DNA of 18,829 bases from Neocallimastix lanati (nom. inval.) (GCA_016946835.1 JACVTC010000560.1:1-18829); one strand, 5' to 3'; positions 7,537-16,877 are shown, counted from the first letter of the stretch. The notes: generated by a model from the letters alone, not told the origin. Program-made: numbers and translations.

Positions 7537-7573
7537 AAGGGAGAGGAAGCACTCCCATCAAAAAAATAGCTTC
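7524..7573 (+). promoter_or_regulatory. -1 frameshift signal with H-type pseudoknot (B)
   Basis: The heptamer T TTA AAC (7524-7530) is in the correct gag phase for simultaneous -1 slippage and sits one codon before the gag stop. An 8-nt spacer leads to stem 1, GGGAG (7539-7543) with CTCCC (7552-7556). The enclosed loop carries GAAGC (7546-7550), complementary to GCTTC (7569-7573), giving stem 2 with a 2-nt loop 1 and a 12-nt A-rich loop crossing stem 1. Slippery motif, spacer and pseudoknot match the classical viral arrangement. Every paired base and the spacer length are kept in D. Confidence 0.9.
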
Positions 7574-10500
7574 ATTAAAATATACTTCCAATTCTTCTGA
7601 TGCAGAAAGTAAAGACTACAGAGTGGATTATACTATCAAAAGTCATGATCAGGTAGGAGAATATTTTGTCGGTGCGGTAAAAAGAAAACTTGATGAAAGT
7701 GATGTTGAGTTAGATAATGGAAAAGGAAGGAAAATTCATAAAAGCCTACGTGATAATCCACGACCTATAAACACTCCTGCATTAAGAAAAAGAAAAGAAA
7801 GAGAATTGGAAACTGAAGAGGTGATACCTCATAAGAAACAGTTGCAAACATCAATAATTATGCAACCAAATATCAATAAAGAAAAGAAAATTGAAAAAGC
7901 AATACGTGATAAAGAAAGATTTTTGAAATCTAGTACTAATTCTAAAGAATTCGAAACTGCATCATCCAGTCAGTCTAATGTAAACTTAATTACTAATAAA
8001 GAGGAAATAACTTCAAAAGTTGATAATGTAGAAGCTCCAAGGGAAATTAACCAAACTAGAGAAAGAAAAAAAGACAAAAATAATAATAATAATACTAGTA
8101 ATCCTAATAATAGAAACAACGGAACTATTAGAAAAACCCCAGTCGTAAATGATATTAATAATAATAATACTATTAATATTAATAATAATGAAACTATTAT
8201 CGATAATAATCATGTAACGAATAATAAAAATATATTGAATAAATTAATTAATACAGATGGTATTAATAATAATAATAATAATGATAATAATAATAGTATG
8301 AAAATACCTCGGGTAAATCGAATTATTAAAATGCTTTCTAATTATAAGGAATATGATGTATGGGATGATTTAAGCAATACCAAGTGTAATATTACCTTTG
8401 GACAGCTTTGGAATGCTGCGCCTAAAATAAGAAGTCAAGTTTCCCAAGGTTTAAAACTAGTAAAAGCCACCACTAATGTTGTTGGCGCTATTAATAATGT
8501 AGTTGCTACTACAACATTAGTTAATAATGTTGATCATAACTATAAAAGTAAAAGTACAGAAATAACAGAGGAGGATATTGCAATGGTAGATGCCTCTGTT
8601 GATGGTGTATCTGGAAAATTACTTATTGATACGTGTAGTAATTTAAATATTATGTCACAAAAATATTATAATTCTCTACCATACCAATATACCGTTGTTG
8701 GTCATAGTTGTGGTAGAATAATGCTTGCCACTAGAGACGATGAATACTCTGAAGGAATAGTCGTTAGGATACCTGTGAAAATTAATGAGCTTTCATTGTT
8801 AATTGATTTCCGAATTGTAGAAAAAGAGGAACCATTTTATGACATGCTAATTAATTTAAAAACTATAGTTGATAATAGATTATTTATTAATCCCTTAAAT
8901 AATTGCTTATGTAAATATAACATGGATGGTACTATCAGTTCTATTACACCAATAAATAATTCTGCAATTGACGAAAAATATATTTGTAGTGTTAACAAAT
9001 TACTTGAGGATAATAGTAAGGAAAAATATGCTGGTGGGGAATTAAAGAAATTAGAAGGATTACCACCTATGGAATATATACATAATACAATATTTATGAA
9101 TACTCTAAATGAAAAATATAGAACTGATATAATACACCTATTAGAGGACAATATAGAAATTGTTGCTACGTCGTCTGAGGAATTAACACCATCATTGCTT
9201 TCACCACACAAAATAAATCTAAAAGCTGGTACCAAACCTATAAAACAAAGAGCTTATCGGCTAACAAAATTAAAGACAGATATTTTAAAGGAAGAATTAA
9301 CTAAGTTAATTAATAAAAAGTTAATTGAGCCTTCAAATTCTGAATGGTCTTCGCCTATTGTTCTAGTACCAAAGCCTAATGGGAAATGGCGTATGTGTGT
9401 AGATTATAGGAAGGTTAATGATTCTACTATAAAGGATTCTTATTCTATACCATACATTGATGAAATTTTTGATAGTCTCAATGGTGCAACTATCTTCACT
9501 ACCATTGACTTATACTCTGGATATCACCAAATTTTAATGGAGGAAGAAAGTATTGGTATAACAACTTTCACCACTAAGTTTGGTAACTACCAATTTAAAG
9601 TTATGCCATTTGGTTTAACCAACGCTCCTGCAACCTTTCAAAGAGAAATGAATAGAATCCTATTTCCTTTAATAGGAAAGTGTGTTTATAATTTTATCGA
9701 TGATATACTTATATACTCTAAAACAGTTGAAGAACACCTCCAACATATTCAACAAGTTTTATCCATACTCAAAGAAAATAGATTAAAACTTAATATTGAA
9801 AAGTGTCACTTCATGAAAACAGAAGTGAATGTTTTGGGGCATAGATTAACCACTAAAGGCTTAAAACCTCTTGATAGTAAAATCGAGGTTATCAGAGATT
9901 GGAAACCCCCTCAGGACATCCATGAATTACGTTCATTTTTAGGAGCTGTTGGATACTATAGAAATTTCATCGATAAATATTCACAAATTACTGCGTGTTT
10001 GTGTAAATTATTAAGGAAAGGTGTGAAGTATGTTTGGACTAGTGAACACCAAAAATCGTTTGAAGTACTGAAAGAAAAACTAATAAATGCACCCATATTA
10101 AGTTTCCCTCAGTTTGATAAAGAATTTATTATACGTACCGATGCTTCTTATGATGGAATAGGAGGTGTGTTATTACAAAAAGATAATGAAACTGGAAAAG
10201 AACACCCTATTCACTTTATTAGTAGAAGTTTGACCAGAGCAGAAAAGCATTATGGTATAACGGACCTAGAAGGTGCTGCCCTATATTATTGTATAACTAA
10301 ATTAAAACCGTATATAGATGGAAATCCAATACCAACTATTGTATATACGGACCATAAACCGTTACTAGGGTTGTTCAAAAATAAGGAACCACATAATGCA
10401 AGGCAAACTAGATGGTGTTTAACAGCTAGTATGCTTGGTGTAGACATTAGATATGAAACCGGTAAAAAGAATGTGCTTGCTGATGCCCTATCCCGAATGA

Positions 10501-11732
10501 AAAATAATAAAGAAAATGTAGTTTTAGCTACGAAAATAATTAACCATGATATTACGAATGATGAAAATGAAGCCTTATTATCCAAAGTAATACATGATTT
10601 TATCAATGAAAAATTCACCACTATTGATGGTATTGACTACTTTATTGATGGTAACAATTATAGAAAATTAGTAACCGATCTTAATGAAAGAATAAAATTA
10701 ATATTAGAGGCTCATAATATTGGACACGATGGTTATTATAAGACTTATCAACGTTTACGTAAGAGTTATTATTGGAACGACATGGTGAATGATGTTAAAC
10801 GTGTTGTCAGTAAGTGTGAAAAATGTCAATTAAATCGACCACAACCTTATCCAGAGCCTACAGAAAATCTACCTACTAAAGTGGAAGGACCTTTTGTACA
10901 TCTTGGTTTGGACATTATCGGTCCACTGGTTAAAACTAGAAGTAATAATCAATATATAATAGTAGCTGTTGATTATTTCACTAAGTGGGTAGAAGCAGAA
11001 CCGACTGAAAATATCACTTCTAAAGACGTAATTAAGTTCCTTATTAACGTATTTTCTCGTCATGGAGTTCCCCAAATAATTACCACCGATAATGGTGCCC
11101 AATTTACATCAGATATGACTAAAATATTTTTAGATCTATATGATGTATATATAAAATTTGTTACAACATATCATCCCGAATCTAATGGACTTACGGAAAA
11201 TCGTAATAAAGAAATTGGTAAACTCCTTAGATTGCTTGGGACGAAAAATAAAGATTGGGATGAGGTATTACCCTCTGCTCTCTGGGCTTTAAGAACTGTT
11301 AAAAATAGTACTACTAACCATTCTAGTTTTGAATTAGTTTATGGTCGTGAAGACCAACAACCTTTTGATATAGCTGCAAGACCGACTAAAGGTATAAATA
11401 AATCTTCTGATGAAATTCTATTGGAAAAGTTTATATCTCATTATAGATGGACCATAGAAGCATCAGAAAATGTGAAAAATGCAAATAAATATTGGGCTGT
11501 TAGACGAGAAGAAAAACAAAGTATGAATCAGGCTAAGGAAATCAAGGAGGGAGATTTAGTCCTAGTTAGAAACTTTAGTAGAACTAAACTAGAACCTTAT
11601 TTTAATGGACCTTTAAAAGTAATCAAGAAAAAGTTTAATACAGTTACGTTAGCTGATCCAAATTCAGGAATATTATTAAATCGGAATGTACACCTCAAAA
11701 ATATAGTAAAATATAACTCAGCTACAATATAG
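7530..11732 (+). CDS. Pol of element B: protease, RT, RNase H, integrase
   Basis: Translated only as Gag-Pol by -1 slippage; the frame is open from 7500 and has no ATG near its start. About 1,400 residues counted from 7530. Residues 1-330 are a Lys/Asn-rich linker, including AAT-coded Asn runs. A block ending PKIRSQVSQGLKL (~280) comes before the protease. The protease motif is LLIDTC (Asp367), with Cys where DTG/DSG is usual. RT follows with SPIVLVPKPNGKWR, the MPFGLTNAP motif and FIDD (722-725). RNase H has Asp871, Glu914, Asp941 and Asp985 (DALSR). Integrase has an HHCC zinc finger (His1062 to Cys1096 and the next Cys), then Asp1128, Asp1187 and Glu1223, i.e. D-D-35-E, and a GPY/F-like module near 1353-1367. 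No chromodomain. All catalytic residues I can check except the protease Gly are present, so the enzyme set looks functional. Confidence 0.95.
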   Translation, partial: PVEGRGSTPIKKIASLKYTSNSSDAESKDYRVDYTIKSHDQVGEYFVGAVKRKLDESDVELDNGKGRKIHKSLRDNPRPINTPALRKRKERELETEEVIPHKKQLQTSIIMQPNINKEKKIEKAIRDKERFLKSSTNSKEFETASSSQSNVNLITNKEEITSKVDNVEAPREINQTRERKKDKNNNNNTSNPNNRNNGTIRKTPVVNDINNNNTININNNETIIDNNHVTNNKNILNKLINTDGINNNNNNDNNNSMKIPRVNRIIKMLSNYKEYDVWDDLSNTKCNITFGQLWNAAPKIRSQVSQGLKLVKATTNVVGAINNVVATTTLVNNVDHNYKSKSTEITEEDIAMVDASVDGVSGKLLIDTCSNLNIMSQKYYNSLPYQYTVVGHSCGRIMLATRDDEYSEGIVVRIPVKINELSLLIDFRIVEKEEPFYDMLINLKTIVDNRLFINPLNNCLCKYNMDGTISSITPINNSAIDEKYICSVNKLLEDNSKEKYAGGELKKLEGLPPMEYIHNTIFMNTLNEKYRTDIIHLLEDNIEIVATSSEELTPSLLSPHKINLKAGTKPIKQRAYRLTKLKTDILKEELTKLINKKLIEPSNSEWSSPIVLVPKPNGKWRMCVDYRKVNDSTIKDSYSIPYIDEIFDSLNGATIFTTIDLYSGYHQILMEEESIGITTFTTKFGNYQFKVMPFGLTNAPATFQREMNRILFPLIGKCVYNFIDDILIYSKTVEEHLQHIQQVLSILKENRLKLNIEKCHFMKTEVNVLGHRLTTKGLKPLDSKIEVIRDWKPPQDIHELRSFLGAVGYYRNFIDKYSQITACLCKLLRKGVKYVWTSEHQKSFEVLKEKLINAPILSFPQFDKEFIIRTDASYDGIGGVLLQKDNETGKEHPIHFISRSLTRAEKHYGITDLEGAALYYCITKLKPYIDGNPIPTIVYTDHKPLLGLFKNKEPHNARQTRWCLTASMLGVDIRYETGKKNVLADALSRMKNNKENVVLATKIINHDITNDENEALLSKVIHDFINEKFTTIDGIDYFIDGNNYRKLVTDLNERIKLILEAHNIGHDGYYKTYQRLRKSYYWNDMVNDVKRVVSKCEKCQLNRPQPYPEPTENLPTKVEGPFVHLGLDIIGPLVKTRSNNQYIIVAVDYFTKWVEAEPTENITSKDVIKFLINVFSRHGVPQIITTDNGAQFTSDMTKIFLDLYDVYIKFVTTYHPESNGLTENRNKEIGKLLRLLGTKNKDWDEVLPSALWALRTVKNSTTNHSSFELVYGREDQQPFDIAARPTKGINKSSDEILLEKFISHYRWTIEASENVKNANKYWAVRREEKQSMNQAKEIKEGDLVLVRNFSRTKLEPYFNGPLKVIKKKFNTVTLADPNSGILLNRNVHLKNIVKYNSATI

Positions 11733-11740
11733 CTTGAGTC

Positions 11741-11755
11741 TTAGCGGGGGCATCG
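11741..11755 (+). promoter_or_regulatory. Polypurine tract of element B
   Basis: TTAGCGGGGGCATCG directly precedes the 3' LTR, nine bases after the pol stop. Only the G5 core is pure purine, so the primer assignment rests on position and on resemblance to GTGGGGGAATCT in A. Confidence 0.65.
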
Positions 11756-12805
11756 TGATAAAGAATGAAGTAATAAATTGATTCTTATTAAAAACCTTTT
11801 AATATAGTCAATGTGATTTTTAAAATATTAATAAATTTATGTATTCTTTACATTAATAATTTTACTATATTATTTGATCTGAAAATTTAAGTTTATACAT
11901 AAAATTTAATTTAAATTTATGTTCATTCCTTATAAAGGTAAATTAAATTTATGAGAGTTTAGCAATAACATAGTACTAATTACTTTTAGTATTATTTTTC
12001 TAAATAAGGAATAATTCCTGTATATAAACAACTTAAATAACTTTATCAATATTTCTGTCTTTCGAATTAAGAAATAATTGAAATGAAAGAAATAAATAAA
12101 ATAAAATTTTCTGTATTTAAAATTGTAAAAGATTTTTCATATATTAATAAATGTATTTTATTTTCTATTATGTCATTCAAATTAATATATAAGATTACAT
12201 ATTAAATTAGTATCAAAATTAAGTTAAAGTATTCAATTTTATTGTAATACTGCTTCTCTTTTTTTTGTTTAATTCTTATCTATAATGCATCTTTTATATT
12301 ATAGATTTATTTTGGTTAATTTGAATATTAGGAAATAATAAAATTTCTATTTATTACAATAAGGAAATAATCAATAAGATTTAAAAATCTATTGTTTTTC
12401 CATCTCTTCAACTACTTCCAGAGGCTTTGCTACTTTTATATCTTCAAAAAGATATAAATTGACTACCTTGGAACCCCTTTTTAGGGGAGGGAAAAAAAAA
12501 AAAAAGAAAATAAAAATAGAAATAATAAAAATAAATAAATAAAAAAAAAATAAATAAATAAAAAAAAAATAAATAAAAATAAATAAAAATAATAATAAAA
12601 ATAAAATAAAAATAAAATAAATAAATAAAAATAATAATAAAAATAAAATAAAAATAAAATAAATAAATAAAAATAATAATAAAAATAAAATAAAAATTAA
12701 AATAAAAATATAATAAATAAATAAAAATTATTGTGAAAGAATAAAATTTTTTTTTTGTGTTTTAATATTATATAATTTTTTTTTTGAATTCCTCGAACCA
12801 TAACA
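11756..12805 (+). repeat. 3' LTR of element B
   Basis: Same sequence as 3925-4972 apart from a few single-base indels in T or A runs and a small difference near the GGGAGG/GGGGAGG run before the A-tract. Contains the same ~42-bp minisatellite (about 12580-12710). Followed by tttg. Confidence 0.93.
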
Positions 12806-12809
12806 TTTG
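12806..12809. repeat. Target-site tttg between B and solo LTR C
   Basis: Right-hand duplication of B and at the same time the left flank of solo LTR C, whose first bases TGGTAAAG follow at once. Confidence 0.7.
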
Positions 12810-12811
12810 TG

Positions 12812-12859
12812 GTAAAGAATGAATTAATAACCTTTATTTTATTATTAATAATTCTTTAC
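12812..12859 (+). repeat. Inverted repeat at the LTR C start
   Basis: GTAAAGAAT (12812-12820) pairs with ATTCTTTAC (12851-12859), and TTAATAA (12824-12830) with TTATTAA (12842-12848), leaving an 11-nt loop. Counterpart of the structures at 3928-4018 and 13841-13914. Confidence 0.65.
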
Positions 12860-13760
12860 TAAATTGTACTTTCCTATATTCTTCATAACCTAAACCTCAT
12901 TGTAAATTTAATTTATTTTGATATAAATTAATTTTAACTTGTAAATAATGTAAATAAATTTTAATTAATTACTTTATTATTATATTATTAAATATATGTA
13001 TATATTAAAATACAATTGTAAATATTAAAATTATACTTTTAAGATACTAAATTATTAAAACTATTAATTAAATATTATTATAAAAATTATTATAAAATTA
13101 TTAAAATTATTAATTAAATATTATTCTAAAAATTATTATAAATTATTAATATTATAAAATTATTAAAATTATTAAATATTATTATAAAAATTTATATATT
13201 ATAACTATTAAATATTATTATAAAATTATTAAGATTATTAATTAAATTTATTATTAAAAATTATTATTAAAAATTTTTACTTATTATAAAAATTATTATT
13301 TAAATATTATCAAATTTATTAATTAAATATTATAAAAATTTTATTTTATTTTGAAAATAATTACAAGTATTATTTAAAATAATTAAAGATTATTAAATTT
13401 ATTATATTAATCTTTAAAAACAATTTATTTAACTTAAAAATATCAAAGAAAATAGTAAAAACTATTTTCTATATATTTATTTTATAATTATTTTTAATTA
13501 AATTATATTTGAATATTATATTATTATATTTATAAAAATTAAAACAAAAATGAATTATTGATATAAAATTAATTCAATAATTCTATAAAATTACTTAAAT
13601 TATAAACAATTAATTATACTTTAAATTTATAAAAAAATATAAATATTGTAACAATTTCTTAAAAATTAAATATGTGTACTTTAAATAAAAAAAACTTTTA
13701 TATTAATAAAAAAAAAATAAATAATTTTTAATAAAGAATTATTTTTTTTTTTTTTTTTTT

Positions 13761-13803
13761 AAAATCAAAGCAGGGTAATACCCGTCCCCCCCTGCTTGAT
13801 TTT
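13761..13803 (+). other. GC-clamped hairpin near the right end of LTR C
   Basis: AAAATCAA (13761-13768) pairs with TTGATTTT, and GCAGGG (13770-13775) with CCCTGC (13790-13795), with a single bulged A and a loop holding a C-rich run. It is the only G+C-rich spot in the LTR and follows a long T-run. It could be an RNA 3'-end or U5 structure. B and D show nothing equivalent. Confidence 0.6.
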
Positions 13804-13834
13804 AAATATCTAAGTGTCAACCCCGAGTCTACCA

Positions 13835-13838
13835 TTTG
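13835..13838. repeat. Target-site tttg between solo LTR C and LTR D
   Basis: Third occurrence of tttg exactly at an LTR junction in this window. Confidence 0.7.
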
Positions 13839-14678
13839 TGGTAAAGAACGAACATATAATGGATTATTAATTAGAATTTCAACTTACTTTAGAATCCATT
13901 ATATTATTCTTTACTTAATATTACTTTACTATATTTTCTATACTAAAATATTTTCTAAATATATTTATTTTTTTTATATTTTTATTAAAAGTTTCTAAAA
14001 TATTATCAATAATTTTATATTTTTATTATTAATATCAATATCTATAATTTAACCTTAAATTTTATTATTTTATTAAAGTGTTTATTATCAATATTAATAT
14101 TTTATTTTTATTTTCAAATATATTATTATATTATTATTATATTGTATCAATATTAAACTTGTATTCTTTTTAGTATTTTATTTTATTTTTAAATTGATTA
14201 TTTTATATTTTTATTCCCCACAAATAAAATCAAATCTTAATTGATTAATAATAAATATTAAATATATTATAGTTTTTAAATTTATTTTATATAAAATATA
14301 AGAATATTATATTAACATTCTTGATTAAAATAACTTTATTTTTCTGTAAAATCTTTTTAAATTTTGTTTGTTACTTTTCGTATATATTAAATAATTTAGT
14401 TTTAGTATATGAAAAATAATATAAAATTATGTAAACAAAATTTATTAAAATAAAAATACTTATGAATTAGTTAATTTAAATTAATATAAAATTTTAAGTA
14501 ATTAGTAATAGTAAATATTTTTTTTTAAATATGATAATAAAATGTAGAAAGGCTTTACATATTTATTTTTTTTCAAAAAGTATAAATAAGTGAAGTTTTT
14601 CAATAATTAAAATGTAGACAGAAAAAATATTAAAAATAAATAATTAAATAAAATTCTAATAAAACCCGAACCATAACA
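13839..14678 (+). repeat. 5' LTR of element D
   Basis: Begins TGGTAAAGAACGAAC and ends CCCGAACCATAACA, the end shared with LTR B. It is followed after 7 nt by the primer site. About 840 bp, shorter than B and C, with no minisatellite. The right boundary rests on similarity to B because the second LTR is not in the window. Confidence 0.82.
13841..13914 (+). repeat. Long inverted repeat at the LTR D start
   Basis: GTAAAGAA (13841-13848) pairs with TTCTTTAC (13907-13914), and TATAATGGATT (13855-13865) pairs perfectly with AATCCATTATA (13893-13903). Nineteen pairs in total, the strongest of the three LTR-start structures. The outer arm sequence is shared with B and C while the inner arm is different. 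Confidence 0.7.
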
Positions 14679-14685
14679 TAATTTA

Positions 14686-14702
14686 TGGTGGAGATATCGG
14701 GG
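14686..14702 (+). promoter_or_regulatory. Primer binding site of element D
   Basis: TGGTGGAGATATCGGGG, identical over 17 bases to the site of B and at the same 7-nt distance from the LTR, although the flanking leader is unrelated in sequence. Confidence 0.85.
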
Positions 14703-14819
14703 AATATTAGAAAAATAAAATTTAATATTATTTATTAATTAAATTATTTAACAAAGCCTTGGATATAGATTTCCGGGCTAAGTTTAACCTACATAGTAAT
14801 TGGGCTAGTAGGCTCTGGA

Positions 14820-14847
14820 CTGCTGTATTTTATATTGAATACAGTAG
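14820..14847 (+). other. Hairpin in the first island of leader D
   Basis: CTGCTGTATT (14820-14829) pairs with AATACAGTAG (14838-14847), ten pairs including one G-U, with an 8-nt loop. It lies in a G+C-rich island about 120 nt after the primer site, the usual place of packaging signals; function is not shown. Confidence 0.6.
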
Positions 14848-14986
14848 CCGTGGTACCCGCGTGGCATGACGCCGTGAAGAGGCAAGCTGCACGTCAGACA
14901 GGGTATACTATCAGATTATCCATAAGTTTTGTTAAATAATAATAATTAATAATTTAATATTAATATTAATAATAATAAAAGTTATA

Positions 14987-15025
<39 letters not shown>

Positions 15026-15228
15026 TTGGAAAACTTTAGTTTTTGTAGTAACTTTATTTAATTATAGATTATAGAATAAAAAAAATAATAATAAAAAAAA
15101 AATAATAAAAAGTTAACAAATTTACGAAGTTAATATTCGAGTAAGACAGTGTTAGCTTGCAGGATATTAATTTCATAAACTCTTATTTACAATTTTGCAA
15201 GGTTTTGTAGATTGTAAACGTGAGTATC

Positions 15229-15294
15229 TCAAGGAACAAATCCTTGACAATTAGGCAAATACGCCCTAGAACTATAAAACCTTCACGCTGAAGG
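15229..15294 (+). other. Two adjacent hairpins in the second island of leader D
   Basis: TCAAGGA/TCCTTGA with a 5-nt loop (15229-15247) is a perfect 7-bp stem. CCTTC/GAAGG with a 5-nt loop follows at 15280-15294. Both are compact and lie in a region of raised G+C. Confidence 0.55.
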
Positions 15295-15352
15295 CAACTA
15301 CACACTTCAACAGGTGATAGTTTGTTCACTCGCGCAGAAAATAAGAGGTGGG

Positions 15353-15369
15353 TCAGGTTCGATCCCTGA
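15353..15369 (+). other. tRNA T-arm-like hairpin in leader D
   Basis: TCAGG-TTCGATC-CCTGA forms a 5-bp stem with a 7-nt loop that satisfies the T-loop consensus, and GGTTCGATCC resembles an RNA polymerase III B box. I find no matching acceptor, anticodon arm or A box upstream, so it is not a tRNA gene. It may be a tRNA-derived remnant, a tRNA mimic, or chance. Confidence 0.4.
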
Positions 15370-15600
15370 TAAAACCCTGGTCATTCTTGCGAAGTGACGT
15401 TAAAATATATAGTTTTTTTTTTATTTTTATTTTAGGCTTTTATAAATTTGTTCGCCTATTATTATTATTATTATTATTATTTTTGCAATAAAATAAAAAT
15501 ATATATATATATTTTTTTCCTTTTATTAAAATAATAAATATTTCATTAATAAATTTTTTTTAATAAATAATAAATTAAATTTTTCTTTAGTGTAGAACAA

Positions 15601-15642
<42 letters not shown>

Positions 15643-15683
15643 TTTTTTAACCAATAGTATTATCATAGATATAGATTTATATA

Positions 15684-15724
<41 letters not shown>

Positions 15725-16361
15725 TAATTAATTATAAATATTAAAATAATAAGCAAAAAAAATTTTTTTTTTTTTGTAGTACAAATTTTTAATTTTTTTT
15801 TTAAATAAGAATAAATTTTATAAATAAATTTTTTTTTTTATATTAATAATTCTAAATAATAAATTGTAATTTTTTTTTTATGTTTATCAGTTTATTTTAT
15901 TTTTTTTTAATATATACATGTACAATATATATATATAGAATATATAAAATTAGATTATTATTATTATTTTTCAAATAAGTGTATTATTTTTATGATTTTA
16001 TATAATTAAATTTTTTTTTTTTCGAAATTTTTATAATTGAAATTTTTTTTTTTGTGTGTTAAATTTTCTATTATTCGTTATATAATTAATTAAATTTTAA
16101 TTAAAAAGAAAAATATAAATAAGCTGTCTTACAACTCTCTACGCGGGATAGTTGAACACCCACACATAATACTTTATTGTTTTGATCTTGTTGATACTGG
16201 GAAGGATACGTTATTATCTTCTTTATTACTAACAATAAGTTAGCCAAATTAAAAAGAATTTAATATTGCTACCTTCTTTTTATTAAGTTTCTTAATAATT
16301 AACAATCGACATTATCAACTTATCAATAAAGAGCTAAGGGGACTTATTGTAAGAAGGGTTA

Positions 16362-16406
16362 ACAAGCTATATATTTGATGGTTCAACACTATATAGTTTG
16401 GCTTGT
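16362..16406 (+). other. Two-part hairpin in the third island of leader D
   Basis: ACAAG (16362-16366) pairs with CTTGT (16402-16406), and CTATATA (16367-16373) with TATATAG (16390-16396), with a 5-nt bulge (TTTGG) on the 3' side and a 16-nt loop. Confidence 0.5.
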
Positions 16407-16706
16407 ATTTTAACTTTTTATTTAATATTTCATTAAATGTTATAACAAAGAATTAATAGAATAATAAATATATACAAAAAAGAAATAAAAATAAAAATAA
16501 ATATACATTATTATTATTATTTAAGTATTTATACAATTTGCTTTATGTTATATTAATTATTTTAATAAAGGAAATAAATATATTAAATAAAATTAAATAA
16601 AGAAGTTATTACTACAAATAAATTTAAAAAAAAAATTAAGATATACATATTTTGTGTATTAATGCTTAAGAGAATATAATAAACATTAAAATTCATAATA
16701 AAAAGC

Positions 16707-16877
16707 TTCAGATTTTCAAATTGCGTTTTTGAGTCTGAATTTATTTTTTTTTTAGTTTCAGATTTTCGAAGGGTGTTTTCGAGTCTGAATTAATTTATCA
16801 GATTTTCAGAGAGAGATTCTGAGTCTGAATTATTATTGGAATAAAGAATTGGATTGTCAGAGGGTTTTCTGAGTCCA
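16707..16877 (+). other. Array of four bulged hairpins upstream of gag (D)
   Basis: Four hairpins, each with an outer stem, a 3-nt 5' bulge (TTT, or TTG in the fourth), a 5-bp inner stem, a 6-7 nt loop, a single G opposite the bulge and the closing outer arm. Outer arms: 16707-16712/16734-16739, 16757-16762/16784-16789, 16798-16802/16824-16828 and 16850-16853/16874-16877. Inner stems: TCAAA/TTTGA (16716-16720/16728-16732), TCGAA/TTCGA (16766-16770/16778-16782), TCAGA/TCTGA (16806-16810/16818-16822) and TCAGA/TCTGA (16857-16861/16868-16872). The inner stem varies by compensatory changes; in the fourth unit the outer stem does too (TGGA/TCCA against TCAGA/TCTGA). Same architecture and position as the array of B but different sequence. 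Function unknown. Confidence 0.78.

Larger units (their letters stand above)
3925..12805 (+). mobile_element. Element B: complete Ty3/Gypsy LTR retrotransposon
   Basis: An 8.9-kb element with LTRs of 1048 and 1050 bp, primer site, 1.6-kb leader, gag, pol in the -1 frame, polypurine tract and a 4-bp target duplication tttg. The order protease-RT-RNase H-integrase and the integrase motifs place it in Ty3/Gypsy (Metaviridae type). No chromodomain or env-like frame is seen after integrase; pol ends 23 nt before the LTR. The LTRs differ only by a few single-base and homopolymer changes, and gag and pol have no stops or frameshifts other than the programmed one, so it looks young and possibly active. 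It sits immediately upstream of a tRNA-Ser fragment in divergent orientation. Confidence 0.95.
12810..13834 (+). repeat. Solo LTR C, related to LTRs B and D
   Basis: Starts TGGTAAAGAATGAA and ends GAGTCTACCA, with TGGTA/TACCA terminal inverted repeats, and is flanked by tttg on both sides. The first bases and an ATTCTTTAC motif about 45 bases in match B and D, while the interior is very AT-rich and shows no coding frame. No primer site or internal region adjoins it, so it is best read as a solo LTR left by recombination between two LTRs. Its right end contains a strong hairpin at 13761-13803. The 1025-bp length matches LTR B. Confidence 0.75.

Noticed and set aside
11733-11755. env-like third gene after integrase in B
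   Set aside because: Only 23 bases separate the pol stop from the 3' LTR.
15300-15400. A full tRNA gene around the T-arm-like hairpin
   Set aside because: No complementary acceptor strand, anticodon arm or A box at suitable distance.
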